Positions 9,182 to 17,489 of a stretch of 64,000 nucleotides of DNA are shown here, piece by piece; within the stretch, counting starts at the first letter, position 1, and every line of letters starts with the position of its first letter. Below the pieces are notes generated by a model, which saw only the letters and a list, made by a program, of their open reading frames with translations, was not told where the DNA came from and did no database searches. Made by a program: the position numbers and the translations under genes. Source of the stretch: Desulfobacteraceae bacterium (GTDB lineage Bacteria > Desulfobacterota > Desulfobacteria > Desulfobacterales > Desulfosarcinaceae); contig JABDIN010000108.1 in the NCBI GenBank assembly GCA_013003715.1, positions 1 to 64,000 of the forward strand, in the 5' to 3' direction.

Positions 9182-9579
9182 TCTCGTTCACCGGCTGTAT
9201 CCATTCCTGGTCCCGGAGGGTCCGGAAAATCGACAACTGCCAAAATGCTTCTCAAAGATACGCCATCCGTTTATCTTGACTGACAGGACCGGGTTGCCCG
9301 GAATGAACTGTCAGAACCTGGCAGCGGCAGCTGATATATCCATTCCGACCTTAAAATAATATTTGGCCGTTCTGGAACAAACCTATATGATTCGTTTATT
9401 GCAACCGGCGGAAACAAATTTAAAAAAGAGATTGATTAAACCTCCAAAAAACTATTTACGGGATAGTGGAATCCTTCATGCTTTACTTGATATTGAGCAG
9501 TATGATTCCTTGTTGTCGAATCCGATAGCCGGTGCATCCTGGGAGGGTTTTGTCATTGAAAATATTATTACGGAATAAT
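9182..9579 (+). pseudogene. remnant of AAA/DUF4143 ATPase
   Basis: Three pieces of one family can be read in order. At 9206 one frame gives a Walker A, PGPGGSGKSTTAKMLL, followed by SVYLD as in AAA_14 ATPases, and then a stop. After an internal loss another frame gives NLAAAADISIPTLK, then an in-frame TAA at 9357. The same frame goes on with VLEQTYMIRLLQPAETNLKK, YLRDSGILHAL and GASWEGFVIENIITE, the DUF4143 core. Intact relatives have about 380-430 residues, so most of the gene is deleted. It ends in two stops. It can no longer make a functional protein; such ATPases are frequent in mobile gene pools. Confidence 0.8.
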
Positions 9580-9653
9580 AGACTCACCGGCCTTGGGCCG
9601 TGTGTATCTGAGACCGTGTGTCACCCATATTGGTCCCACCTATAACCAAAGAC

Positions 9654-9700
9654 AAAGAGTCAGGCCGGTTATAAAAACAGACCTAACTCTTTATTTTTAT
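9654..9700 (+). terminator. rho-independent-like terminator between pseudogene and tRNA-Val
   Basis: An 11-bp stem (arms 9654-9664 and 9682-9692, one G-T pair) is followed on the plus strand by ATTTTTATTAT. It would end plus-strand transcription from the pseudogene side; read on the minus strand it lies just after tRNA-Val but with a weak T tail. Confidence 0.5.
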
Positions 9701-9702
9701 TA

Positions 9703-9777
9703 TGGTAGGCACGAATGGATTTGAACCATCGACCTCTACCGTGTCAGGGTAGCGCTCTCCCCCTGAGCTACGTGCCT
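9703..9777 (-). tRNA. tRNA-Val (anticodon GAC)
   Basis: Full cloverleaf: 7-bp acceptor stem (AGGCACG/CGTGCCT), D stem GCTC/GAGC, anticodon stem CTACC/GGTAG with loop CTGACAC giving anticodon GAC, T arm with TTCAAAT loop, and an encoded CCA end. 75 bases. A TTGACA/TATTTC promoter with a 17-base spacer lies directly upstream. Confidence 0.95.
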
Positions 9778-9791
9778 GAAATTGTTCGAAC

Positions 9792-9820
9792 GAAATAGCA
9801 CCTGACCTCTGAGCTGTCAA
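9792..9820 (-). promoter_or_regulatory. sigma-70 promoter of tRNA-Val
   Basis: On the minus strand TTGACA (9820-9815), spacer of exactly 17, TATTTC (9797-9792), then 14 bases to the mature tRNA 5' end. Consensus -35 and the correct position make this one of the best promoter calls in the window. Confidence 0.7.
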
Positions 9821-9881
9821 GTAAAATGAAACCCCGGCGGCCAAGTTAAAAAACCCCTTAAAAACCTTAAAACAGACAAAT

Positions 9882-10454
9882 TCACGCCTTCTTCTCGTTG
9901 TTCTCCTGGAGGATGTTCATGCCGATATAGATATAATGCAGCCCGGAAAGGGTGGTCAGCACCGCGGTGGTCCAGAACAGCAGGTATTGAATCGTCCCCA
10001 TACCGGTAAAACTCACTTTGATCAGGCACACAATGACCGTGGTAATCTGGGCCGTGGTGGTGAATTTGCTAATGATACTCGGCTTGACCTCATACTTTTT
10101 TTCGGTGATGGTAAAAATGGCGATACCCAGGCAGATGATGACGTCTCGGGTAATCACGATCACCGTCACCCACCCCGGCATGATTTGCAGCACCGCCAGC
10201 CCGATGAATGAAGAGATGAGCAGGAGCTTGTCGGCCAGCGGATCCAGATATGCGCCCAGGACGGTGCGCTGGTTCAGGTATCGTGCGATAAATCCGTCGA
10301 GGGCATCGCTGATACCGGCAATGGTAAAGATCAACAATGCCGCCCCGAACATGTTTTTGAGCAGCAGGATAATGAACAAGGGTGTGAGCAATATCCGGAT
10401 AAGGGTCAGAATATTGGGAAGACTGATGGTCATATCGGATGCACGTTTGCTCAT
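9882..10454 (-). CDS. pgsA: CDP-diacylglycerol--glycerol-3-phosphate 3-phosphatidyltransferase
   Basis: Makes phosphatidylglycerophosphate from CDP-diacylglycerol and glycerol 3-phosphate in the inner membrane. 190 residues. The CDP-alcohol phosphotransferase signature is complete: DALDGFIARYLNQRTVLGAY followed by LDPLADK (pattern DGxxARx8GxxxDxxxD). The N-terminus SLPNILTLIRILLTPLF is typical of PgsA. A second ATG seven codons in (10433) is an alternative start. It follows the secreted FlgT-like gene by 21 bp. Confidence 0.92.
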   Translation of the reverse strand: MSKRASDMTISLPNILTLIRILLTPLFIILLLKNMFGAALLIFTIAGISDALDGFIARYLNQRTVLGAYLDPLADKLLLISSFIGLAVLQIMPGWVTVIVITRDVIICLGIAIFTITEKKYEVKPSIISKFTTTAQITTVIVCLIKVSFTGMGTIQYLLFWTTAVLTTLSGLHYIYIGMNILQENNEKKA

Positions 10455-10475
10455 GGCAATACCACGGATTTCGGA

Positions 10476-11666
10476 TTACTGGGTTGTCAACTTCACTTTA
10501 AGGCTGAACGGATTTATTTCATAAATATCAAGACCGAATACCCCAAAATCTTCCTTGACCAACTCTTCGGCCAGCGCTTTGGCACTGCCCTGATAATCCA
10601 CCATTAGAACAGCCGCATCAGGCATCATCTCCTTGAGTTGAATGCCGTTCACACGGGGCATTTCGCGCAACCGGCCGCGAAACCGGACAAAATGTGCGAT
10701 ATTTCCACCGGTGCCTTCAACCGTAAGTTCGACAAATTTGGGTTTGGCATCGGATATCATCCATTTGGCGGCGATCTGCATGGCCAGTTCCTCTCCGGCA
10801 AGATTCCCGGCCTCGGTCAGGGACACATTGTTGCCCTGGGTATCGTCGCTTCCCGAAGCTGTAAAGGATTTCTGAATCATGGCAATCCGTTCACCTGTAT
10901 CCGTGCGAATGGCATGCGCGTTTACGTTTCCGGCATAGGATTTTACGTCCCCGCCCATGGTATTGGCGGCTATCCCGGCGGTGGCCCGGCCGATGACCAC
11001 AACATCGGCGGATAGATCGATGGCGGCGGAAACAGCCTCCTGATCGGAGATTTCCGAAGACAATGAGGATGCCTGAAGCCGGGCCGTATCTGCAATGGTA
11101 TATCCCCGGCGGAGGAGGATATCGGCCATGGCCGAAGCCGCCACTGACGCCCGGGTATCCGCATCCGGCCCCCACCACATTCTCGGGTAGGTATCGAACA
11201 TCCCCTGTTCCGCTATAAACATTACGATTTTCGGATATACTTTCCCGCTGACAATGACGCCGAGGTTGGATAATTTCCCGGCCAACTGGTCTGAAATAAT
11301 GGTGGCCTGTACCAGGACCCGGTAGTTACGCCCGGCGGCCGATTCGGTAAGTACCTTGTATTCGCGAATAAACGTATTGGGTTTGGCAAATATGAGATCG
11401 TTCAACAATTGAAAATGGCGGACAATGGTCTCCTCCGAAATCAATTCGGCCACCACTCTGCTGACCGCCGACACCAGGCAATTGGCGATGGCCTCCTCGC
11501 GGCCCGCCGAAATATTATCCTTGTAAATATTGCCGCTGCCGATGATATTGATGGTGGTATCCGGAATTCTGCCCTCTCCGGCCACCTCGGCCGTGACACC
11601 CCATGCCGCCAATACCACCATAATGAGCAACAGCGGTCGAATACCGATGAATTGGAACCAATTCAT
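10476..11666 (-). CDS. secreted protein with FlgT-like N-terminal domain
   Basis: 396 residues with an N-terminal hydrophobic signal segment (ending near VTAEVA) and a GGAGG ribosome site. After the signal, residues 35-150 (INIIGSGNIYKDNISAGREE, then a long helix, then YRVLVQATI) resemble the N-terminal domain of the flagellar assembly protein FlgT and related periplasmic proteins. The middle (170-290) resembles a nucleotide-free Rossmann-like lipoprotein-associated domain that includes ADVVVIGRATAG. No flagellar genes are near; the gene sits between ispB-rimO and pgsA. Family assignment is tentative. Confidence 0.5.
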   Translation of the reverse strand: MNWFQFIGIRPLLLIMVVLAAWGVTAEVAGEGRIPDTTINIIGSGNIYKDNISAGREEAIANCLVSAVSRVVAELISEETIVRHFQLLNDLIFAKPNTFIREYKVLTESAAGRNYRVLVQATIISDQLAGKLSNLGVIVSGKVYPKIVMFIAEQGMFDTYPRMWWGPDADTRASVAASAMADILLRRGYTIADTARLQASSLSSEISDQEAVSAAIDLSADVVVIGRATAGIAANTMGGDVKSYAGNVNAHAIRTDTGERIAMIQKSFTASGSDDTQGNNVSLTEAGNLAGEELAMQIAAKWMISDAKPKFVELTVEGTGGNIAHFVRFRGRLREMPRVNGIQLKEMMPDAAVLMVDYQGSAKALAEELVKEDFGVFGLDIYEINPFSLKVKLTTQ

Positions 11667-11778
11667 TATCTTTCCTCCATAAGCCGGGCCTGTTTCCGGA
11701 ATTGCAATCTCATCCGCCCGGGTATTTTGCCGATCGTGCGATGCTCAGGAACCATTACATAGTTATTTCAGTCCTGCC

Positions 11779-12759
11779 TCAAGTGCTTCGTGTCAGGGCG
11801 TAGTCAGCGAGATCCAATAAAATTCGCTTGTTTTCCGAATCGGGGAACGGTTCAAGGCTGTCTTTTGCGCTTCCGACATGGCGTTGGGCGTTTTCCCGGG
11901 TATACTCAATCCCGCCGGATTCCGTTAAAATCCGGATCACATTTTTAAAGGCCGGGTCTGTCAGGTCCGGATTTTCAATGCTTTCCAGGATCGCTTTCCG
12001 GTCCGTGGTGTTTGCATGCCGCAGTGCATGGATCACCGGAAGGGTGAGTTTGCCTTCCCGCAGGTCCGCGCCGACCGTTTTGCCCAATTTCCGGCTATCC
12101 AGGGTATAATCCAGCAAATCATCGGCCATTTGAAAGGCCATACCCAGATGATGCCCATACCCGGACAATGCCTCCTGTTTTTCGGGAGCGGCTTCGGCAA
12201 GCAGGGCACTGATCCGGCACGCGCCCTGAAACAAAACCGCCGTCTTGCACCGGATGATTTTCATGTATTCCAGTTCAGTCAAATCCGGCGCCCCCTTACG
12301 GGCCAGTTGGAAAATCTCCCCCTGGCTCATGTCTTCCGTGATCCCCGCAATCACCGATATCACCTCGGGTATGCCCGTGGCCGCAGCAATGGACAGCCCG
12401 CGGGCCAACAGGAAATCTCCGGTCAGAACCGCAGCGGAACTGCCGTAAACGGTATTGGCCACCCCCCGACCCCGTCTGGTGGTGGCGCCGTCCACCAGAT
12501 CGTCGTGCAACAAGGTGGCGGCATGCAAATATTCGAAAATAGTAGAAAATGTTTTATCATAATCGCCCCGGTAATCGCAAAGTCTCGCCGCTATAACCAT
12601 CAGCAAGGGTCTCAGCCGCTTTCCGCCGCTGAACAGAATATGCCCGGCCACCTCACGGACTAGATCCACGTGCGGCGTGAGGTTTTCCACCAATGCCACC
12701 TCAATGGCTTCCAGATCATTATTGACCGCATGCAGAATTTTCTTTTTCAACTCACTCAT
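11779..12759 (-). CDS. ispB: polyprenyl diphosphate synthase (IspB-like)
   Basis: Condenses isopentenyl diphosphate onto an allylic diphosphate to make the long side chain of menaquinone or a similar lipid. 326 residues. It contains GGKRLRPLL, the first Asp-rich motif HDDLVDGATTRRG, and the second Asp-rich motif QMADDLLDYTLD. Small residues before the first motif point to a long-chain product. The ATG overlaps the rimO stop (ATGA), so the two are translationally coupled. In this window it would supply the quinone used by Qmo and hydrogenase electron transfer. Confidence 0.9.
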   Translation of the reverse strand: MSELKKKILHAVNNDLEAIEVALVENLTPHVDLVREVAGHILFSGGKRLRPLLMVIAARLCDYRGDYDKTFSTIFEYLHAATLLHDDLVDGATTRRGRGVANTVYGSSAAVLTGDFLLARGLSIAAATGIPEVISVIAGITEDMSQGEIFQLARKGAPDLTELEYMKIIRCKTAVLFQGACRISALLAEAAPEKQEALSGYGHHLGMAFQMADDLLDYTLDSRKLGKTVGADLREGKLTLPVIHALRHANTTDRKAILESIENPDLTDPAFKNVIRILTESGGIEYTRENAQRHVGSAKDSLEPFPDSENKRILLDLADYALTRST

Positions 12760-14081
12760 GAAGGGACTCCTATGAGATCGTATTCCATGGCTTCGGTGAT
12801 GGTCACATCGATAAATTCACCAACCACCGGAACTTTGTCAGTTGTCTCCGTGCGGATGTAAATAATACCATCCACTTCAGGCGCCTGGAATTCGCTTCGT
12901 CCGTAAAACAGCGAGTCCTCCCGTTTCTCCTCCACCAGTACCCTGAGCGTTTGGCCGATGTACCGGTGGCATTGGTTCGACGAGTGGTCCATTTGCTGCG
13001 CCATCAGCCGGTCCATCCGCTTCCGGGCGGTTTTCGCATCCACGTGCCCTTTTAAATGGTGGGACGGCAGGTCATCGGCATCCGAATAAGTGAACACCCC
13101 CAAATGATCAACACCCACCTGCTCGACAAAGGAGGAAAGTTCCCTGAAATCCGCATCGGTCTCGCCGGGAAATCCCACTATGGCCGTGGTGCGTATGACC
13201 GCTCCGGGAACCCGTTGCCGGATTGTACCAAACAGCGCCACAAGATTTTCCCTCGAGTACGCCCGTCCCATCCGTTTCAACAACCGGGTCGAGGCGTGCT
13301 GAACAGGCAGATCGAAATAAGAACAAATATTGTCGCGGGCCGCCACCGTATCGATAATTGCATCCGTCAGACTTTCGGGGTGCCCGTAAAGGAATCGAAT
13401 CCACACCGAATCTGATAGGCCGGCCAATTCGGCCAGCAATTGATCCAGGCCCACCCGGGGTGACAAGTCGCTGCCGTAGCGGGTGGTTTCCTGGGATACC
13501 AGGATCAGTTCTTTGGCCCCGGCCTCGATCATGTCGCGGGCCTCGGATACGATGACCCCGAGGGGCCGGCTCTTTTGCCGCCCCCGAAGCCTGGGGATGA
13601 TACAATATGTGCAATGCCGGCTGCAACCTTCGGCGATTTTCAAATAGGCGGCGCCCGGCGTTCGAGTGAACCGCGGCAATTTTTCATCGGTCCGTATACT
13701 GTCCGGGTCCGGAAACGGATTGTCCGGCCACGGCCGAGTTTCATCCACGGCAGCGACGATATCATCAAAAGCCCCTGTACCCATAAACAAATCCACTTCG
13801 GGCAGCGCGGTGGCGATGTCGTCCTTGAACCGTTCCGGCAGGCACCCCACAACCACCAGCCTCCGGCATCTACCGATGGTTTTTTGCCGCGACAATTCGA
13901 GGATCGTATCGATGGATTCGTCCGCTGCGGTTTCAATGAAACTGCAGGTGTTGACGACGATGGCGTCCGCAAGAGCGGGATCTTCCGTCAATTCCCACCC
14001 TGCGGCGGACAGCCGGCCCATCATCACTTCGCTGTCCACGAGATTTTTGGCACAGCCAAGGCTTTCAAAGCAAATCTTCAA
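12756..14081 (-). CDS. rimO: ribosomal protein S12 methylthiotransferase RimO
   Basis: Radical-SAM enzyme that methylthiolates an aspartate of ribosomal protein S12. 441 residues: an N-terminal UPF0004 domain with the first cluster ligands (SLGCAKNLVDSE), the radical-SAM motif GCSRHCTYCIIPRLRG, and a C-terminal TRAM domain. The sequence SLGCAKN is diagnostic for RimO as opposed to MiaB. Initiation is at TTG; the upstream ATG (14089) is out of frame. Coupled to ispB by a 4-base overlap. Confidence 0.92.
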   Translation of the reverse strand: MKICFESLGCAKNLVDSEVMMGRLSAAGWELTEDPALADAIVVNTCSFIETAADESIDTILELSRQKTIGRCRRLVVVGCLPERFKDDIATALPEVDLFMGTGAFDDIVAAVDETRPWPDNPFPDPDSIRTDEKLPRFTRTPGAAYLKIAEGCSRHCTYCIIPRLRGRQKSRPLGVIVSEARDMIEAGAKELILVSQETTRYGSDLSPRVGLDQLLAELAGLSDSVWIRFLYGHPESLTDAIIDTVAARDNICSYFDLPVQHASTRLLKRMGRAYSRENLVALFGTIRQRVPGAVIRTTAIVGFPGETDADFRELSSFVEQVGVDHLGVFTYSDADDLPSHHLKGHVDAKTARKRMDRLMAQQMDHSSNQCHRYIGQTLRVLVEEKREDSLFYGRSEFQAPEVDGIIYIRTETTDKVPVVGEFIDVTITEAMEYDLIGVPS

Positions 14082-14116
14082 TTAGTTCATACCGCCATCA
14101 TGGGTGTTCAGACATG

Positions 14117-14148
14117 CACAAAAGGCTGCCGGACAATACGGCAGCCTT
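14117..14148 (-). terminator. terminator after etfA
   Basis: A perfect 10-bp stem AAGGCTGCCG/CGGCAGCCTT with a 7-base loop, followed on the minus strand by TTTTG. It lies 29 bp downstream of the etfA stop and just upstream of rimO. Confidence 0.75.
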
Positions 14149-14176
14149 CGTAAAATTAATATCAATACCGAATGAA

Positions 14177-15142
14177 CTATCCTTTAAGCCTTTTTATTTC
14201 TTCGGTCAACAAGGGTACGATCTCAAACAGATCCCCGACGATGCCATAATCCGCTTTTTGAAAAATGGGCGCTTCGGGATCTTTGTTGATGGCCACAATG
14301 ACCTTGGAAGACGACATGCCCGCCAGATGCTGAATGGCGCCGGAAATACCACAAGCTATGTACAGGTTGGGAGAAACCACTTTCCCGGTCTGGCCGACCT
14401 GATCCGCATGGGATCGCCAGCCCTCGTCAACGGCTGATCGCGACGCCCCCACGGCGCCCTCCAGGGACGCGGCCAATTGTTCCAGTGCAGTATAATCCGC
14501 TCCACCCATGCCCCGGCCGCCGGACACCACGACATCGGCTTCGGTCAGTTCAACCTTGCCGGTTTCAAGTTGCCGGTCGATCTGTTTCATGGCGCTCCGG
14601 CCGGGATCGGCAGTGACGGCTTCCACAACGCCGGCGCCCGGGCTCTCGGTGACGGCCATCATTTTAGGCCGGACAGCGATTATTTTAGGTTCGCCTTCCA
14701 GATTGACGTCAGCCAGTACTTTCCCCCCGTACATGGGCCGCGTGGCAACGATATTCTCCCCATCCGCCTTTACGGCCACACAATCCATGGCCAGCGGGGC
14801 ATCAAGGCGGGCGGACAACCTGGCGGAAAGGTCCTTGCCCTGAGACGATGCGCCCAGCACAATCGCCCGGGGCGAATGGGCCTTCACGACCTCGTCGATC
14901 ACATTGGTGTAGGTATCGGTCAGGTAATCCGCCAGCACCGGGCTATCCGCCACCAGTATCTTGTCGGCGCCGTACTTGGCCAATTCGCCCGCAAAGGACG
15001 CCACACCGGCTCCCAGAACCAGTGCATACGCCTCACATCCCATCCGGGACGCCAGCCGTTTTCCTTCACTCATTGCTTCCAGGGTTATTTTCCGAAATGC
15101 GCCGTCCGCTTGTTCGGCTACTACGAGCACTCCATGTGACAT
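14177..15142 (-). CDS. etfA: electron transfer flavoprotein alpha subunit
   Basis: Carries the FAD that accepts electrons from acyl-CoA dehydrogenases and passes them to the quinone pool or a bifurcating partner. 321 residues: N-terminal ETF domain, then the conserved FAD domain with VVSGGRGMGG, the segment from GQTGKVVSP to YIACGISGAIQH and the ending INKDPEAPIFQKADYGIVGD. AAGGAG site before the ATG. It follows etfB by 99 bp. The context suits beta-oxidation in a fatty- or aromatic-acid-degrading sulfate reducer. Confidence 0.95.
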   Translation of the reverse strand: MSHGVLVVAEQADGAFRKITLEAMSEGKRLASRMGCEAYALVLGAGVASFAGELAKYGADKILVADSPVLADYLTDTYTNVIDEVVKAHSPRAIVLGASSQGKDLSARLSARLDAPLAMDCVAVKADGENIVATRPMYGGKVLADVNLEGEPKIIAVRPKMMAVTESPGAGVVEAVTADPGRSAMKQIDRQLETGKVELTEADVVVSGGRGMGGADYTALEQLAASLEGAVGASRSAVDEGWRSHADQVGQTGKVVSPNLYIACGISGAIQHLAGMSSSKVIVAINKDPEAPIFQKADYGIVGDLFEIVPLLTEEIKRLKG

Positions 15143-15241
15143 GGTAATCTCCTTATCTCGTTGAAAAGCTAAATCGTATGCTCATCGGATGGCAGGCGTT
15201 TTGCTGCCCGATGTTTCAATGAATTCAGGTTTAAACACAGG

Positions 15242-16018
15242 CTATATTGCCTTTGCCTCGTCGCGCAGGGCATTGACCAGTGCCGTTACTTTATCCTGGG
15301 CCGTGTCACCATCGAGTACCCGCCCCCCTTTTCGTTCCGGTGGCGGCGTCAAGGCGGCAATGGTTGTTTTGCCGGCCAGGGCGTTTTCGTCGAGTCCAAG
15401 ATCGGCTATCGGTTTCACATCCACCGGTTTCTTCTTGGCCTTCATGATCCCAGGCAGGGAGGCGTACCGGGGCTCATTCAACCCGCGCTGGGTGGTGATC
15501 AAGGCCGGCAACGGCGATTCGATCACCACTGTCCCGCCTTCCACCGTTCGGTGGCATTGTATTTTCCCATCGGATATGTCTTGCTTGATGACCATGGAAA
15601 TATTGGGAATGCCGAGAAGCTCGGCAACGGCCGGACCCGCCTGGTAGTTATCATCATCCACCGCCCGATGGCCGGCAATGATCAGATCGTACGGCATCTC
15701 CTTCAACGCGGCCGCCAACACTTTTGCCGTGCCCAGACCATCCAGCCGCAGGTCCCCCGGATCGATCCGGACACCCTTGTCGGCACCCATAGCCAGAGCT
15801 GTTCGCATGGCTTCCACGGCCTTTTCGGGTCCGATGGTCAGAATCGTAACCTGGCCTTCACCGGACTCACGAATTTTCAGCGCCTCTTCAACGGCCAGTT
15901 CGTCGTATGGATTCATGACCCACTTTATATCGTCGGTTTTAATGGATACGCCATCGGCGGCAATTTCCACCAGGGACTCGGTTGACGGGACCTGCTTAAG
16001 CAGTACAACGATTTCCAC
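15242..16018 (-). CDS. etfB: electron transfer flavoprotein beta subunit
   Basis: Partner of EtfA that binds AMP or, in bifurcating forms, a second FAD. 258 residues from GTG at 16018, which has an AAGGAAGGG ribosome site; homologues start at the same point (MEIVVLLKQVP). It contains MNPYDELAVEEALKIRE and the ETF-beta signature region VDDDNYQAGPAVAELLGIP. It is the first gene of an etfBA operon behind a candidate promoter at 16166-16194. Confidence 0.93.
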   Translation of the reverse strand: MEIVVLLKQVPSTESLVEIAADGVSIKTDDIKWVMNPYDELAVEEALKIRESGEGQVTILTIGPEKAVEAMRTALAMGADKGVRIDPGDLRLDGLGTAKVLAAALKEMPYDLIIAGHRAVDDDNYQAGPAVAELLGIPNISMVIKQDISDGKIQCHRTVEGGTVVIESPLPALITTQRGLNEPRYASLPGIMKAKKKPVDVKPIADLGLDENALAGKTTIAALTPPPERKGGRVLDGDTAQDKVTALVNALRDEAKAI

Positions 16019-16125
16019 TGTATCACCCTTCCTTTCAGTTGCGATCCACCCGGGTGTCAACGAATTCGACCCGAATCAGAATTAACTAGTTTCGTTTAGT
16101 CATCGGTTTCTGAAATATTTAGATA

Positions 16126-16141
16126 AGTTATTAAGATAACT
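16126..16141. promoter_or_regulatory. palindrome in the etfBA leader (operator candidate)
   Basis: AGTTAT-TAAG-ATAACT is a perfect 6-bp inverted repeat with a 4-base centre, located about 25 bp downstream of the candidate -10 box, a position suited to repression. The cognate regulator is unknown. Confidence 0.35.
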
Positions 16142-16165
16142 ATATTAGTTTTTCACTATCCGGAG

Positions 16166-16194
16166 AAGGTATCCAACTAGCCAATGGTTGTCAA
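16166..16194 (-). promoter_or_regulatory. candidate sigma-70 promoter of etfBA
   Basis: Minus strand TTGACA (16194-16189), 17-base spacer, TACCTT (16171-16166). The leader to the etfB GTG would be about 140 bases. Confidence 0.45.
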
Positions 16195-16217
16195 TGGCAA
16201 ATGTGACAGGTGGCCGG

Positions 16218-16332
16218 GCGATCGCATATCTTGGATGGCATCAGATACTCTGGAATGTTGGTATGCGCTGATACAAGGTATGGTTATAATGTCAAATGAC
16301 AAAGCTCAAATTTCAAATGAAGGTATTCTATC
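16218..16332. repeat. dispersed intergenic repeat, copy 1
   Basis: The 46 bases 16287-16332 are identical to 41432-41477. The upstream part (GCGATCGCAT at 16218, then GGCATC and GATACAAGGTA) matches, in diverged form, the reverse complement of 41560-41640. The sequence is non-coding here. It seems to be a partial copy of the element beside hynA. Confidence 0.8.
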
Positions 16333-16448
16333 TTTGTTACAATCAGTTACATAGCATATACGCAACACGCTTACCCGCTGCTTTTAATAAAAAACTCCCC
16401 GAACTCTCGATAACAGGATGGTCGATCCCGTATTCGGGCGGGATGGAA

Positions 16449-17471
16449 TCAATCAATGACGACAAAACCCTTTGATTTATAATCCTTCAGCCCCCCGTCG
16501 CCGGAGCTGACCACAACAAAGCCCTCCACATTCTCCAACCGGTTGAGCAACCCGATCCCGTCATCCTTTCCCATGACCATGATCGCCGTGGCCAGCCCGT
16601 CCGCCAGGGCACAGGTGGGCGCGACCACCGATACACTGACCACCCCGTTGGATACGGGATAACCGGTTCGGGGATCGATAATGTGCGAGAATCGTTTGCC
16701 CCCGATCTCAACATAATTACGATAATCTCCGCTGGTGGCGAACCCGCGATTTTTCAAGGGCACCACTTTGTAAACAGCGTCTTGGGAGGCGCCAATGACC
16801 GGTGTATTGATGCCCACCCGCCATTCGGTGTTGTCCGTTCTGACACCGGAGGCATATACTTCTCCACCGATTTCAACGATAAAGTTGTCTATTTTCCGTT
16901 CGGTCAGCAAAGCTGCGATTGCATCAACGCCAAAACCTTTGGCAATGGAGGCCAGATCCACGGTAATCATCGGTATTTTCTTGGAAAATGTATTGTCCGG
17001 AAGAAAATTGATGTGCCTGAACCCGATGCCGGACAATACGTCCCGGATTGCCGGATCGTCCGGTATATCCACCGCCGGGCCTTTGCGGCCAAATCCCCAC
17101 AAATTCACCAAGGGGTCCACGGTACCATCCCATGCGCCGTCCGTGATACGGAATAACTCCTTGCCCATGGTCATCACCCGGTAAAAATCGGCGGACGCCG
17201 GGAATTTTTCTCCGGCGGCGGCAATCCGGTTGAACCGGCTGATTTCACTGTCGGGGCGATAGGTGGACATGCTCCGGTTAACGGATTCAAGTTTTTCATC
17301 GATCCGCTGCTTGAGATCCTTGATATCGGTGAAACGATGGGTGATCACCTTCACATGATAGGTGGTGCCCATGGTTTCGCCGGTGATCAGGGATTCGATT
17401 TTGCCGCATCCCGCCGCCATGGACAGGGCAAGGCCCAGTAGAATTGATAACAACAGCCGCTGTCTATCCAT
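16449..17471 (-). CDS. apbE: FAD:protein FMN transferase (ApbE family lipoprotein)
   Basis: Attaches FMN covalently to Ser/Thr of target flavoproteins, using FAD, usually in the periplasm. 340 residues with a lipoprotein signal ending SMAAGC. ApbE hallmarks present: GETMGTTYHVK, the SEISRFN region, DLASIAKGFGVDAIA, GGEVYASG, and the HIIDPRTGYPVSNG motif that binds the metal and FAD. A GTG at 17489 is an alternative start; the ATG at 17471 gives a better signal peptide. It begins 18 bp after hypE and ends the hydrogenase-sensor operon. Its flavoprotein target is not evident in the operon. Confidence 0.92.
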   Translation of the reverse strand: MDRQRLLLSILLGLALSMAAGCGKIESLITGETMGTTYHVKVITHRFTDIKDLKQRIDEKLESVNRSMSTYRPDSEISRFNRIAAAGEKFPASADFYRVMTMGKELFRITDGAWDGTVDPLVNLWGFGRKGPAVDIPDDPAIRDVLSGIGFRHINFLPDNTFSKKIPMITVDLASIAKGFGVDAIAALLTERKIDNFIVEIGGEVYASGVRTDNTEWRVGINTPVIGASQDAVYKVVPLKNRGFATSGDYRNYVEIGGKRFSHIIDPRTGYPVSNGVVSVSVVAPTCALADGLATAIMVMGKDDGIGLLNRLENVEGFVVVSSGDGGLKDYKSKGFVVID

Positions 17472-17489
17472 ACGTATGGAATTCCCCAC

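Larger units (their letters stand above)
16061..16448. other. etfBA upstream region / apbE downstream region
   Basis: About 390 bp with no gene. It holds, from left to right, a 16-bp palindrome, a candidate etfBA promoter and a copy of a dispersed repeat, each listed separately. Near 16390 there is a T-run on the minus strand after apbE, but no convincing hairpin precedes it. Confidence 0.6.

Noticed and set aside
9357-9359. Stop in the DUF4143 remnant as a recoded codon
   Set aside because: The codon is TAA, not TGA, and other frameshifts and deletions are present, so the gene is a pseudogene.
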